Positions 28,485 through 37,175 of a stretch of 64,000 nt of DNA are shown here, in pieces. Numbering within the stretch: the stretch's first letter is position 1; each line of letters opens with the position of its first letter. Source of the DNA: Nocardioides sp. CER19. Lineage in GTDB: Bacteria; Actinomycetota; Actinomycetes; Propionibacteriales; Nocardioidaceae. Both the position numbers and the translations under genes were made by a program. The notes below the pieces were generated by a model. That model ran no database searches, was not told where the DNA came from, and worked only from the letters and a program-made list of their open reading frames with translations. The DNA is taken from the NCBI RefSeq assembly GCF_029846275.1, contig NZ_JARVWS010000003.1:248001-312000 (forward strand). Direction: 5' to 3'.

Positions 28485-29600
28485 TCAGGACTCCTCGGAC
28501 GCCAGCTCCTCGTTGTGGGTCCCCGGCCGCGGCGCCCACGGGAGCTCCTTCGCGGGCCGGACGACGATCAGCCGGTCTCCGCGCGCGAGCTGGGTGACGA
28601 CCGGGTCGAAGTAGCGGAACACCCGCTCGTCCCGGACGACCGCGATCACCTGGTCGGGCAGCTGCTGGGGCTGCTTGCCGACCTCGCTGACGAGCAGGTC
28701 GCGCTCGGCGACCTCCAGGCCCTCGCCGTACGTGAGGAGGTCCTCCATCACGGAGCCGAGCGTCGGCGACAGCGACGAGAGGCCGAGCAGGCGGCCGACC
28801 GCGTCCGAGGACGTGATCACCGAGTTGGCGCCGGACTGCTTCATCAGCGGCGCGTTCTCCTGCTCGCGGGCCGCCGTGACGATCCAGGCCTCCGGGTTGA
28901 GCTGACGCACGGTCAGCGTGGTGAGCACGTTGGTGTCGTCGCGGTCGGTGGTGATGATGACCTGGTCGGCGGTCGCGACCCCGGCGCGGTTGAGGACGTC
29001 GCGGCGCGTCGCGTTGCCGGTGACGACGGCCAGGCCGTCCGCGTGGGCGTCCTCGAGAGCCCCCTTGCTGGGGTCGACGACGACGATCGCCTCGCGCCGG
29101 AGCCCGTTGTTGAGCAGCGTGTCGACGGCACTGCGCCCCTTGGTGCCGTAGCCGACGACGACGACGTGATGACTCATCTTCTTCCTCCAGCGGGCGACCC
29201 GCATCTGCTCCCGACCCCGGCTGGCCAGCACCTCGATGGTCGTGCCGATCAACAGCGCGAGGAAGGCGATGCGAGCCGGGGTGATGATGAACGCGTTGAT
29301 CAGACGGGCGTGGTCGGACGCCGGCGCGATGTCGCCGTAGCCGGTCGTGCTCAGCGTGACGGTCGTGTAGTAGATCGCGTCGATGAGGCTGAGGTCGTCG
29401 CCGTTGGCGTCGCGGTAGGACGCGTGGTCGATGTAGACGATGGCCACGACGAACACGAGGATCCCGAGGGCGAACAGCATCCGGCGGCTCAGGTGCCACC
29501 AGGGCGAGCGGACGTGTTCGGGGAGCGCCACGCGACCGGCGCCGGGTGCGTCGTCGACCGAGCCTCTCCAGGCGGCGTCGGCGCGTTGATCGTCGGGCAC
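28485..29600 (-). CDS. Two-helix potassium channel with RCK/TrkA-N domain
   Basis: A 371-residue channel subunit. The first membrane helix (RMLFALGILVFVVAIVYI) is followed by a pore loop with selectivity filter TLSTTGYGDI and a second helix (AFIITPARIAFLALLIGTTI). The cytoplasmic RCK domain starts HHVVVVGYGTKG, a Rossmann nucleotide-binding motif, and includes IITTDRDDTNV; a TrkA-C-like lobe completes the chain. Four subunits are expected to form the pore, gated by ligand binding to the RCK ring. Start GTG 29600 (VPDDQRADA), divergent from the acyl-CoA dehydrogenase gene with only 17 bp between. Confidence 0.93.
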   Translation of the reverse strand: MPDDQRADAAWRGSVDDAPGAGRVALPEHVRSPWWHLSRRMLFALGILVFVVAIVYIDHASYRDANGDDLSLIDAIYYTTVTLSTTGYGDIAPASDHARLINAFIITPARIAFLALLIGTTIEVLASRGREQMRVARWRKKMSHHVVVVGYGTKGRSAVDTLLNNGLRREAIVVVDPSKGALEDAHADGLAVVTGNATRRDVLNRAGVATADQVIITTDRDDTNVLTTLTVRQLNPEAWIVTAAREQENAPLMKQSGANSVITSSDAVGRLLGLSSLSPTLGSVMEDLLTYGEGLEVAERDLLVSEVGKQPQQLPDQVIAVVRDERVFRYFDPVVTQLARGDRLIVVRPAKELPWAPRPGTHNEELASEES

Positions 29601-29617
29601 GCCACTACGGTAGTGGC

Positions 29618-31282
29618 ATGACCGCGCCATCTCGCGGAGGCATCCGCACCGTCCTCAACCAAGCCCCGCTGCTGGCCGGCCACAACGTCGTCACGGCCGA
29701 TCTCGCGCTGTCCGAGGCGGTCGTCCGGCACGCCTCCGACGAGACGCTCGAGTCGCTCGTGCCGCTCGGCTTCGAGGCCGGCTCCGTCGAGGCGCGCGAG
29801 CAGGGCATGCTGGCGAACCAGCACGAGCCGGTGCTCACCCCCTACGACCGCTACGGCCACCGGATCGACGAGGTCGCCTTCCACCCGTCGTGGCACTGGC
29901 TGATGGAGCGGGCCGTCGGCTACGGCTTGGCGGCCTCCCCCTGGGAGCAGCAGGCAGAGGGCGACCCGCACGCCCACGTGCGCCGCGCCGCCGGCTTCTT
30001 CGCCTGGTCCCAGACCGAGCCGGGGCACGGCTGCCCGATCTCGATGACCTACGCCGCCGTCCCGGCGCTGCGCGCCGACGACGCGCTCGCCAAGGAGTGG
30101 ACCCCGCTGCTGGCCTCGCGCCGTTACGACCCCGGCGTACGGCCGGCGCAGGAGAAGCTGGGTGCCCTCGCCGGCATGGGCATGACCGAGAAGCAGGGCG
30201 GGTCCGACGTTCGGGCCAACATCACCGAGGCCCGCCCGACGTCGACCGACGGCACCTACACCCTGCACGGGCACAAGTGGTTCACGTCCGCGCCGATGAA
30301 CGACGTCTTCCTCGTGCTCGCCCAGGCGCCGGGCGGGCTGACCTGCTTCGTCCTCCCCCGCGTCCTGCCCGACGGCACCCGCAACCGCCTCGACGTGGTG
30401 CGACTCAAGGACAAGCTGGGCAACCGGTCCAACGCGTCCTCGGAGCTGGAGTTCGACGGGACGATCGTGTTACGGCTCGGTGACGAGGGCCGTGGCGTGC
30501 GCACGATCATCGAGATGGTCGCGGCCACCCGGCTCGACTGCGTGCTGGGGTCCGCCTCGCTGATGCGACGGGCTGTCGCCGAGGCCTCGTGGCACGTGGC
30601 GCACCGCTCGGCCTTCGGCGGACTGCTGGCCGACAAGCCGCTCATGCAGAACGTGGTCGCCGACCTGGCCGTCGAGTCGGAGGCCGCCACCGCCCTCGCC
30701 CTGCGGCTGGCATCCGCCGTCGACCGGCTCTCCGACCCCCACGAGGCAGCGCTGCGACGGATCGGGCTGCCGCTGGCCAAGTTCTGGGTCTGCAAGCGCA
30801 CGCCCGGACTGGTCGCGGAGGCGCTCGAGTGCCTCGGCGGCAACGGCTACGTCGAGGAGTCCGGCCTGCCGCTCCTCTACCGGGAGGCGCCCCTCAACTC
30901 CGTCTGGGAGGGGTCGGGCAACGTCAACGCGCTCGACGTGCTGCGCGCGCTGTCGCGGGAGCCCGAGGTGCTCGACGCCTATCTCACCGAGGTCGGCCGC
31001 GCCCGCGGCGCCGATCCGCGGCTCGACGCCGCCATCGACTCGCTGCTGTCCATGCTCGGCTCGCTGTCCCCCGACGCCATGGAGCTCTCGGCGCGCCGCC
31101 TGGCCGGGCGGATGGCCGCGGTGCTGCAGGGCTCCCTGCTGGTCCGCCACGCACCGGCAGCGGTCTCCGACGTGTTCTGCGCCTCGCGCCTGGGGTCCGC
31201 CCACGACGGGACGTACGGCGCCCTCGACGGCGGCGACCTGGCCGCGATCGTGGCCCGGACGACTCCGCTCGTCGCTAGCTGA
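29618..31282 (+). CDS. aidB: AidB-like acyl-CoA dehydrogenase
   Basis: A 554-residue flavoprotein of the acyl-CoA dehydrogenase superfamily. The AidB-type features are an extended N-terminal domain (VLNQAPLLAGHNVVTADLAL), the FAD-contact motif MGMTEKQGGSDVRANIT, HKWFTSAPM and, in the C-terminal half, ECLGGNGYVEESGLPLLYREAPLNSVWEGSGN. In E. coli AidB is part of the adaptive response to alkylation and binds DNA. Whether this homologue protects DNA or simply oxidises an acyl-CoA cannot be read from sequence. Start ATG 29618. Its end overlaps the convergent PEBP gene by 8 bp. Confidence 0.88.
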   Translation: MTAPSRGGIRTVLNQAPLLAGHNVVTADLALSEAVVRHASDETLESLVPLGFEAGSVEAREQGMLANQHEPVLTPYDRYGHRIDEVAFHPSWHWLMERAVGYGLAASPWEQQAEGDPHAHVRRAAGFFAWSQTEPGHGCPISMTYAAVPALRADDALAKEWTPLLASRRYDPGVRPAQEKLGALAGMGMTEKQGGSDVRANITEARPTSTDGTYTLHGHKWFTSAPMNDVFLVLAQAPGGLTCFVLPRVLPDGTRNRLDVVRLKDKLGNRSNASSELEFDGTIVLRLGDEGRGVRTIIEMVAATRLDCVLGSASLMRRAVAEASWHVAHRSAFGGLLADKPLMQNVVADLAVESEAATALALRLASAVDRLSDPHEAALRRIGLPLAKFWVCKRTPGLVAEALECLGGNGYVEESGLPLLYREAPLNSVWEGSGNVNALDVLRALSREPEVLDAYLTEVGRARGADPRLDAAIDSLLSMLGSLSPDAMELSARRLAGRMAAVLQGSLLVRHAPAAVSDVFCASRLGSAHDGTYGALDGGDLAAIVARTTPLVAS

Positions 31283-31841
31283 TCTCGTAGGTGCCCTCGA
31301 GCCGGGCGCGCGCGACGACGTGTCCGGCCAGGGCGTCGCGGGCCTGCGCCAGGGTGAAGCGCTCGGGCAGGTCGAGCGGCTGGTCGGAGGCGAAGAGCTG
31401 GAAGACGTAGGAGTGCGGTCCGTGGGAGCGGACGGGCATGGGCCCGGCCCAGCCCCGACGCCCGAGGGCGCCCTTGCCGTGCCGCAGTCCGCGGACCGGG
31501 CTGGGGTCGGCCAGCCCGTTCTCGGGGAGGCCGCCCAGTGCCGGGTCGATCCCCGCCGCGAGCGCGTGGGTGGCGGGCCTCCGCAGCGGGACGTCCGGGT
31601 CCTGCACGACGAGCAGGAGCTCCTGCGTGCCGGCGGGCGGCGCCGTCCAGTCGAGGGGCGGCGAGATGTTCGGGCCGAAGATCCTGCCCTGGTAGCGGCC
31701 GGGGATGGGGGCGCCGTGGTCGAAGGCCGGGCTGGTCAGCGTGAAGCTCTCCGGGGCTTGCAGGTCCGCACGCGTCCAGGCGAGCGTGTGGTGGCCGGCG
31801 CGCCGGTTGCGCAGCGCGCGCCCGAGGGGGTTGGCGGGCAT
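31275..31841 (-). CDS. YbhB/YbcL-type phosphatidylethanolamine-binding protein
   Basis: A 188-residue PEBP-fold protein. The ligand-pocket motifs are visible: ISPPLDWTAPPAGTQELLLVVQDPDVP with the conserved Asp-Pro-Asp, a histidine (ATHALAAG) and SHGPHSYVFQLFASDQPL, the GPHxYxF signature. Bacterial members are soluble and of uncertain role, with binding of anionic ligands proposed. The start is ATG 31841. Its upstream region contains a 10-bp tandem repeat array. Confidence 0.9.
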   Translation of the reverse strand: MPANPLGRALRNRRAGHHTLAWTRADLQAPESFTLTSPAFDHGAPIPGRYQGRIFGPNISPPLDWTAPPAGTQELLLVVQDPDVPLRRPATHALAAGIDPALGGLPENGLADPSPVRGLRHGKGALGRRGWAGPMPVRSHGPHSYVFQLFASDQPLDLPERFTLAQARDALAGHVVARARLEGTYEIS

Positions 31842-31860
31842 GGTCTGTGCTCCTTCTCGC

Positions 31861-31920
31861 TCGTCAGGGGTCGTCAGGTGTCGTCAGCGGTCGTCAGCGG
31901 TCGTCAGCGGTCGTCAGGGT
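31861..31920. repeat. Six-copy 10-bp tandem repeat
   Basis: Six head-to-tail units close to TCGTCAGCGG; units 3 to 5 are identical and the others differ by one or two bases. The array fills the gap between the PEBP gene start and the stop of the ArsR-type regulator, and reaches into the last two codons plus stop of the latter. Copy number may vary by slippage. Confidence 0.9.
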
Positions 31921-32492
31921 TCGGCCGGGAACGCCCGGGCGATCGCGAGGACGGTCGTCCGCTGCTCCCCACCGTCGTCCGGGACCTCCCGGCGCCGCCA
32001 GCGCAGCAGCAGGTCGTTGAGCTCTCGGCCGAGCTCGACCAGCTCGTCGGGCGTGAGCCGAAGCCAGAAGTGGCCGGCGTAGGCGGCGTCGTCCCAGGGC
32101 GGCTCCTGCTGCTCCAGGAAGGCTCGTGCCTGGTCGAACTGGCGCGCCAGGTAGACACCCTGCGCCGAGACCACCGCCGCCTCCTCCGCCGGCTGCCCGC
32201 GGAACTGTCCGGGGTTCCACCGCGTGCCGCGTGACGCCAGCTCCCAGCGACGTACGCGCCGGTCGGCGTCGTCGGCCGCCGCCGGTCTCACCAGGCCCGC
32301 CTCGCTCAGCACCTTGAGGTGGTGGGAGATGCTGCCGGTCGCCAGGTCCAGCGCGTCGGCGAGCGCCGACGTGGAGGCCGGGCCGCCCACGGCCAGCGCG
32401 TCCAGCAGCCGGACCCGGTCCGGGTTGCCGAGCGCCGCGAGCGCGCGGACGTCATCGATCTGCCGGACGTCGCCGGGCCCACCGTCACGCAT
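31914..32492 (-). CDS. ArsR-family helix-turn-helix regulator
   Basis: A 192-residue regulator. The winged-helix DNA-binding domain is at the N-terminus: VRALAALGNPDRVRLLDAL, then ALADALDLATGSISHHLKVL and SEAGLVRPA. The remaining 100 residues are an effector or dimer domain rich in aromatic residues (GHFWLRLTPDELVELGREL). No metal-binding Cys motif is present, so it likely senses an organic ligand. It is divergent from an MFS transporter, with a clear inverted repeat between, so it probably represses both genes. Confidence 0.92.
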   Translation of the reverse strand: MRDGGPGDVRQIDDVRALAALGNPDRVRLLDALAVGGPASTSALADALDLATGSISHHLKVLSEAGLVRPAAADDADRRVRRWELASRGTRWNPGQFRGQPAEEAAVVSAQGVYLARQFDQARAFLEQQEPPWDDAAYAGHFWLRLTPDELVELGRELNDLLLRWRRREVPDDGGEQRTTVLAIARAFPAEP

Positions 32493-32504
32493 GGTCCGAC
32501 TCTA

Positions 32505-32532
32505 GCAAATACAGTTGCGCAACTCGATTTGC
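32505..32532. promoter_or_regulatory. Operator between ArsR-type regulator and MFS gene
   Basis: A 28-bp inverted repeat: GCAAAT at 32505, central perfect palindrome AGTTGCGCAACT at 32513-32524, and ATTTGC ending at 32532, with only two unmatched pairs. It lies in the 58-bp gap between the divergent starts, where ArsR dimers typically bind. Confidence 0.8.
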
Positions 32533-32550
32533 GGATCTTAGCGTGTCGGC

Positions 32551-33819
32551 ATGCGCTCCACCCAGTTCCGGCTCTTCTGGACCGGCGAGGCGGTCAGCCT
32601 CGTCGGTACGGCGACGACCGGCGTCCTCCTGCCCCTGGTCGCCGCCACCCAGCTCGAGGCGGGGCCCGGCGCCATGGGCCTGCTCACCGCGGCGAGCTGG
32701 TTGCCATGGCTGCTCCTCGGTTTGCCGGCCGGTGCGCTGGTCGACCAGCTGCCGCCGCGGGCGACGATGCTCGTGGCGGACCTGGTGGCCGCGCTCGCCG
32801 CGGCGAGCGTCCCGTTCCTCGCCGCGGGCGACGCGTTGACGGTCCCGGGGCTCGTCACGGTCGCCTTCGTGATCGGGTGCTGCTCGGTCGTCTTCCGCGG
32901 CGCGCTTCCCCGACTGATCACCCGCGTGGTCGACCCCGACGAGCTCGGCGCGGCCAACTCGCGGCTGTTCGCCACCGAGTCCGCCAGCCAGATCGCAGGT
33001 CCCGGCCTCGCCGGCGGCCTCGCGGCCGCGGTGACCGCCGCCGGCGGGATCGTGCTGGACGCCGTCAGCTTCCTCGTCTCGGCGGCCTGCCTCGCGCGCC
33101 TGAAGCCTCGGGCGGGCGCCGACGACGGCCGCGAGCCGTTCCTGCGCCGCATCCGGGTCGGGCTGCGCGTCGTCGGCAGCGACCCGATCCTGCGCTACTT
33201 CCCGTTCCTCGCGCTGGCCGCCAACTTCGGCCTCACCGGGCTGACCACTCTGCAGGTGCTCTTCCTCGTCGACGACGTCGGCGCCGGCGATGCGACCATC
33301 GGAGTCGTGCTCGCGATCATCGGGCTCGGAGGCGTGATCGGCGCCCTCCTGGGCCCGAGCATCGCCCGCCGCGTGGGCTCGGCGCGGGGCGACATGCTCC
33401 TGCAGCTCGCCTCGTGCTCCATCCTGCTCGTACCGCTGGCGACCGGCGGCGCAGGGCTCGGCTGGATGGTCGCCGGGCTGCTCGTCAGCGAGACCGCGAT
33501 CGTGGCGAGCAACGTCATCCGGACGACCTGGCGGCAGCGCTACGTGTCCCAGGAGCTGCTCGGTCGAGTGAGCACGATCAACCAGACGATCGCGTTCGCG
33601 GCCATGCCGGTGTCGGCGCTGACCGCCGGCTGGCTCGGGCAGCAGATCGGGGTCCGCGCCGCGATCGGGGTCATGCTCTCCGTGCACGTGGCCGCAGTCC
33701 TCACGATGCCGTTCAGCCCGGTCGGCCGGATCCGGGACCTGCCGGAGCGGCCCGCGGGCTCGGAGCGCCGACAGCCCGCGCCGGTCGCGGTCGGCGGTGG
33801 GACCGTCGGCGGCGCGTGA
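32551..33819 (+). CDS. MFS transporter (enterobactin exporter/multidrug-like)
   Basis: A 422-residue major facilitator with 12 hydrophobic segments. It starts FRLFWTGEAVSLVGTATTG, a form seen in the EntS/MFS_3 group of exporters, and has the loop 2-3 Asp/Arg-type motif (LVDQLPPRATML). Substrate unknown; drug or siderophore efflux is typical. Divergent from the ArsR regulator, so expression is likely induced by the regulator's ligand. The ATG 32551 follows the operator by 18 bp, so the promoter and operator overlap. Confidence 0.92.
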   Translation: MRSTQFRLFWTGEAVSLVGTATTGVLLPLVAATQLEAGPGAMGLLTAASWLPWLLLGLPAGALVDQLPPRATMLVADLVAALAAASVPFLAAGDALTVPGLVTVAFVIGCCSVVFRGALPRLITRVVDPDELGAANSRLFATESASQIAGPGLAGGLAAAVTAAGGIVLDAVSFLVSAACLARLKPRAGADDGREPFLRRIRVGLRVVGSDPILRYFPFLALAANFGLTGLTTLQVLFLVDDVGAGDATIGVVLAIIGLGGVIGALLGPSIARRVGSARGDMLLQLASCSILLVPLATGGAGLGWMVAGLLVSETAIVASNVIRTTWRQRYVSQELLGRVSTINQTIAFAAMPVSALTAGWLGQQIGVRAAIGVMLSVHVAAVLTMPFSPVGRIRDLPERPAGSERRQPAPVAVGGGTVGGA

Positions 33820-33834
33820 CCCGCGATCCCGCGC

Positions 33835-34290
33835 TCACTCGTCCCGCACGCGGCCGCGGAGCGCCTTCGTGCGTCCGAGCTGCTTCTTCGCCTCGACGCG
33901 CCTGCGTTGCGAGGCACGGCTCGGCTTCGTGGGACGCCGCGGCGGCGGGGGCGGTGCCGCCGCCTCCCGCAGGAGCGCGACCAGGCGGTCACGGGCCGCG
34001 ATGCGGTTGCGGAGCTGTGACCGGTGCTCCGAGGCCACGACGGAGACCTGCCCCTGCGTCATCACGCCGGCCAGGTTGCGGAGCAGACGAGCCCGCTGGG
34101 CGTCGGTGAACGCCGTCGAGGTCGCCGGGGCGAAGAGGAGCTCGACCCTGGTGTCGGTGGTGTTCACCGACTGCCCACCCGGTCCGGGGGACCGCGAGAA
34201 GCGCTCGACGAGCTCCGCTGCCGGGATGGTGGCACCGGACGGCAGGCCCGGGCCTGCCGGCACCGCGAGGTTCTGCCCGGGCTCGCTCAC
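33835..34290 (-). CDS. arfB: ArfB/YaeJ peptidyl-tRNA hydrolase for ribosome rescue
   Basis: A 151-residue release-factor-like protein. The catalytic GGQ motif is in FSRSPGPGGQSVNTTDTRVEL, close to the N-terminus, and there is no codon-recognition domain. The C-terminus is a long basic tail (RASQRRRVEAKKQLGRTKALRGR) that in ArfB enters the mRNA channel of stalled ribosomes. The start is GTG 34290. Length fits the family (about 140 residues). Confidence 0.95.
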   Translation of the reverse strand: MSEPGQNLAVPAGPGLPSGATIPAAELVERFSRSPGPGGQSVNTTDTRVELLFAPATSTAFTDAQRARLLRNLAGVMTQGQVSVVASEHRSQLRNRIAARDRLVALLREAAAPPPPPRRPTKPSRASQRRRVEAKKQLGRTKALRGRVRDE

Positions 34291-34377
34291 GGGTCGACGG
34301 TATCTCGCGGCTCACCGCGGACGCCTCCACCCGTCTGGCCGCCACCGGACGGGCCCGGCTGCGCGTAGGTTGGCGCC

Positions 34378-34941
34378 GTGGCCGAGATCGTGCTCTTCCA
34401 CCACACCTGCGGGCTGACCGACGGCGTGCGCTCCTTCGCCGAGGTCCTGCGCGAGGCCGGGCACACCGTGCTGACGCCCGATCTGTTCGGCGGCCGCACG
34501 TTCACCGACGTCCACGACGGTGTCGCCTACGCCCAGACGCTGCGCGAGGAGCTGCTCGCCGCGAGGGCGGCCGAGATCGTGTCGGCGATGCCGCACGACC
34601 TGGTCTACGGCGGGATGTCGATGGGCGCGGCCCGGGCGGCCGAGCAGGTGATCGGCAGGCCGGGCGCGCGCGGCGCGTTCTTCCTCTACGGCGCGATCGC
34701 GCCCTCGTGGTGGCAGGCCGCGTGGCCGGCCGGCGTACGGTCGCAGGCGCACGTCGGCGAGGTCGACGCGTTCCGCGAGCCGGAGGCCGAGCGCGAGTAC
34801 GTCGCCGAGGTGCCGAACGCTCAGCTCTTCGTCTATCCCGGGTCGGGCCACCTGTTCGCCGAGGCCGGCCATCCGGACCACGACGAGAAGGCTGCCCGCC
34901 GGGCGACCGAACGGGTCCTCGCGTTCCTGGCGCCCCTCTGA
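34378..34941 (+). CDS. Dienelactone hydrolase family protein
   Basis: A 187-residue small alpha/beta hydrolase. The nucleophile elbow is GGMSMGAA (Ser where classical dienelactone hydrolases have Cys), the acid is in the HVGEVDAFREP region, and the histidine is in YPGSGHLFAE. It begins EIVLFHHTCGLTDGVRSFAEVL, typical of the DLH family. Start GTG 34378. Substrate unknown. The stop is 7 bp from the convergent Lrp relic. Confidence 0.88.
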   Translation: MAEIVLFHHTCGLTDGVRSFAEVLREAGHTVLTPDLFGGRTFTDVHDGVAYAQTLREELLAARAAEIVSAMPHDLVYGGMSMGAARAAEQVIGRPGARGAFFLYGAIAPSWWQAAWPAGVRSQAHVGEVDAFREPEAEREYVAEVPNAQLFVYPGSGHLFAEAGHPDHDEKAARRATERVLAFLAPL

Positions 34942-34948
34942 GCACGCG

Positions 34949-35404
34949 TCACTCGATCGGGTACGGCCGGTCGATGACGATGTTCTTCATGACCAGCGTC
35001 GAGTTGAGCCGCTGGACGCCCGGGAGGACGGACAACGCCTCGTCGTAGAGACGGGTGTAGGCCGCGAGATCAGTGGCTCGCACGCGCAGCAGTTAGTCCG
35101 GGTCGCCGAAGAGGCGCTGGGCGAGCAGCACGCTGGGGATCGCCGCGACGGCCTCCTCGAAGGCGCGGACGGTGTCGTGGTCCTCCTGCTGCATCGTGAC
35201 GAAGATGAGTGCCTCGAAGCCGAGGCCGAGCGCCTGCGGGTCGACGATGGCGCGGTAGCCGGAGATGGTGCCCGACCGCTCCAGGTCGCGCACCCGGCGG
35301 TGCGCGGGAGAGACGGTGAGGCCGACGCGCGCGGCCAGATCGGTCAGGCTCAGCCGACCGTCCGCTTGGAGCTGCGCAAGAATCTCGCGATCGAGTCGGT
35401 CCAT
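34949..35404 (-). pseudogene. Lrp/AsnC-family regulator with an in-frame stop
   Basis: The full frame would encode 151 residues, the normal Lrp length. The N-terminal HTH is intact (LDREILAQLQADGRLSLTDLA, then VGLTVSPAHRRVRDLE). The ligand-binding domain is interrupted at 35093-35095 by TAA exactly where the conserved motif GDPDY requires Tyr; after it the frame continues LLRVRATDLAAYTRLYDE to a normal stop. The product would be a 103-residue truncation lacking the last strands of the effector domain. It is divergent from a LysE exporter, the usual target. A sequencing error is the alternative. Confidence 0.88.
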
Positions 35405-35501
35405 GGCGATGATCTTTCCACCGCGCCCCCCGCCCGCAGCCAGATCCGGACAGCACATTCTCGCCGAACTCTCCTACCTTCCTGAAGAAGGAGGGAGATC
35501 G

Positions 35502-36134
35502 ATGCCAGCGTCTGCAGTGCTCGGGTTCGCGCTCGTCGCGTTCACCTTGATCATGGTGCCCGGTCCGGACTGGGCCTACATCCTCGCCGCTGCCGTGCGC
35601 GACCGCGTCGTGCTGCCCGCTGTCGGGGGCCTCCTCCTGGGCTATGCGGCCGTGACGCTCGTCGTGTCGGCAGGCGTCGGCTCGCTGGTCGCCGGCTCGT
35701 CCACGGCGCTGCTGGTCCTCACCGTCGGTGGAGCCGCCTACCTGGTCCACCTCGGGACCAAGGCCCTGCGGAGCCGAGCGGAGATCGGGCACGGCGGCCC
35801 GGAGATGGTGGCCGGTGCCTCGCCGCTGCGCTACGTCGTGCGTGGCGCCGGGGTGAGCGCACTCAACCCCAAGGGTCTGCTGCTCTTCCTCTCCGTGCTC
35901 CCGCAGTTCACGCGCCCGTCCGCGGGCTGGCCGGTCGCGGTGCAGCTCGCGACGCTGGGCGCGGTGTTCATCGCGGCGTGTGCCACCTTCTACTTCCCGC
36001 TCGGGTACGCCTCCGACCGCGTCCTCGGTGCCCGGCCGGGTGCGGCGCGGGCGACGACCAGGATCGCCGGCGTGGCGATGGTCGTCGTCGGCCTCGCACT
36101 GCTGGCCGAGCGCGTCGTGGAGACCTTCGGCTGA
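35502..36134 (+). CDS. LysE/RhtB-family amino acid exporter
   Basis: A 210-residue inner-membrane exporter with six hydrophobic segments. The family signature FTLIMVPGPDWAYILAAAV is at the N-terminus and GVSALNPKGLLLFLSVLPQF in the middle. It exports amino acids or related compounds. A strong ribosome-binding site (AAGGAGGGAG) lies seven bases before ATG 35502. It is divergent from an Lrp-type regulator, as usual, but that regulator carries a stop codon, so control may be lost or altered. Confidence 0.93.
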   Translation: MPASAVLGFALVAFTLIMVPGPDWAYILAAAVRDRVVLPAVGGLLLGYAAVTLVVSAGVGSLVAGSSTALLVLTVGGAAYLVHLGTKALRSRAEIGHGGPEMVAGASPLRYVVRGAGVSALNPKGLLLFLSVLPQFTRPSAGWPVAVQLATLGAVFIAACATFYFPLGYASDRVLGARPGAARATTRIAGVAMVVVGLALLAERVVETFG

Positions 36135-36163
36135 GGGCGGCGGCGGGCCGCTATCTTCCCGCC

Positions 36164-37174
36164 ATGGAGAAGATCGACCGGCTCGTCGAGAACGGCGCCC
36201 GGCACTACGGCCGCTTCGCGAACCGCCCCACCGACGCCAACCCGCTGGACGAGTTCGGTGGCGCCGCCCGCCGCTGGCGGTGGCTGCGGCTGAAGGAGTG
36301 GCTGGGCTGGACGCTGGTCCACCCCGAGATCTACTCGTCGATGATCCTGCAGGACGCGCACTACCTCGCCAGCTCGGAGATCTACGTGCGCGACAAGGCC
36401 TCCGGCGCCCTGCACCAGCACGCTCGCAACGCCCGCGGCGGGTCGCTCGGCATCCCCCGGGCGCTGTGGGGCAGCCGCCCGGAGATCGCGGCGAAGGGCT
36501 ACGGCATCCGCTACGACCTGGCCGCCGATGGCTCGGTGCACCGGATCACGGTCGACATCGCAGCGACCGGGTCCGAGCCGGCCCTCTCGGGCGTCCTCGA
36601 GGTCGACGGGTCCGCCGCCTCTCCCGCGCTGTCGGTCAGCTCACGGCTCCCGGGTGGCGCGATGTACACGCACAAGGCGGTCTTCCCCGTGTCCGGAGCG
36701 CTCCGGGTCGGCGACCGCGAGATCGTCTTCGACCCGAGCCGTGACCTCGCCATCCTCGACGAGCACAAGTCGTTCCTGCCCTACCGCACCACGTGGGTCT
36801 GGGGCACGTTCGCCAGCCGTACGCCGGCCGGCGAGATCATCGGCGCCAACTTCGCGCGCCGCCCCGAGCTGCCCGGGGAGCAGGAGGAGTCGTGCCTCTG
36901 GGTGCCCGGCGCGGCCGAGCCGCTGGCCGACATCGACTTCTCCCCCACATCGCCCGACGACCTCGCACCCTGGCGGATCCGCTCGGCCGACCGCCGGCTC
37001 GACGTCACGTTCACACCCGACGGCCGCAAGGACGTCAAGCACCAGCTCGGGCTCCTCGCGATCGACTACTTCCAGCTCTACGGTCGCTACACCGGGACGA
37101 TGCGCTCGCTCGATGGGACTTCCCACGAGGTGGACGTGCAGGGGGTCTGCGAGTCGATGCGGATGCGCTCCTGA
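36164..37174 (+). CDS. DUF2804 family protein
   Basis: A 336-residue protein with the DUF2804 features: WRWLRLKEWLGWTLVHPEIY, beta-rich sheets of a lipocalin-like fold and DEHKSFLPYRTTWVWGTF. Soluble, with no signal peptide. The family has no assigned reaction; sequence similarity to hydratase-like and lipocalin-like folds suggests lipid or hydrophobic ligand binding (inference). It lies between the LysE gene and a convergent lipase maturation factor. Confidence 0.88.
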   Translation: MEKIDRLVENGARHYGRFANRPTDANPLDEFGGAARRWRWLRLKEWLGWTLVHPEIYSSMILQDAHYLASSEIYVRDKASGALHQHARNARGGSLGIPRALWGSRPEIAAKGYGIRYDLAADGSVHRITVDIAATGSEPALSGVLEVDGSAASPALSVSSRLPGGAMYTHKAVFPVSGALRVGDREIVFDPSRDLAILDEHKSFLPYRTTWVWGTFASRTPAGEIIGANFARRPELPGEQEESCLWVPGAAEPLADIDFSPTSPDDLAPWRIRSADRRLDVTFTPDGRKDVKHQLGLLAIDYFQLYGRYTGTMRSLDGTSHEVDVQGVCESMRMRS

Positions 37175-37175
37175 G

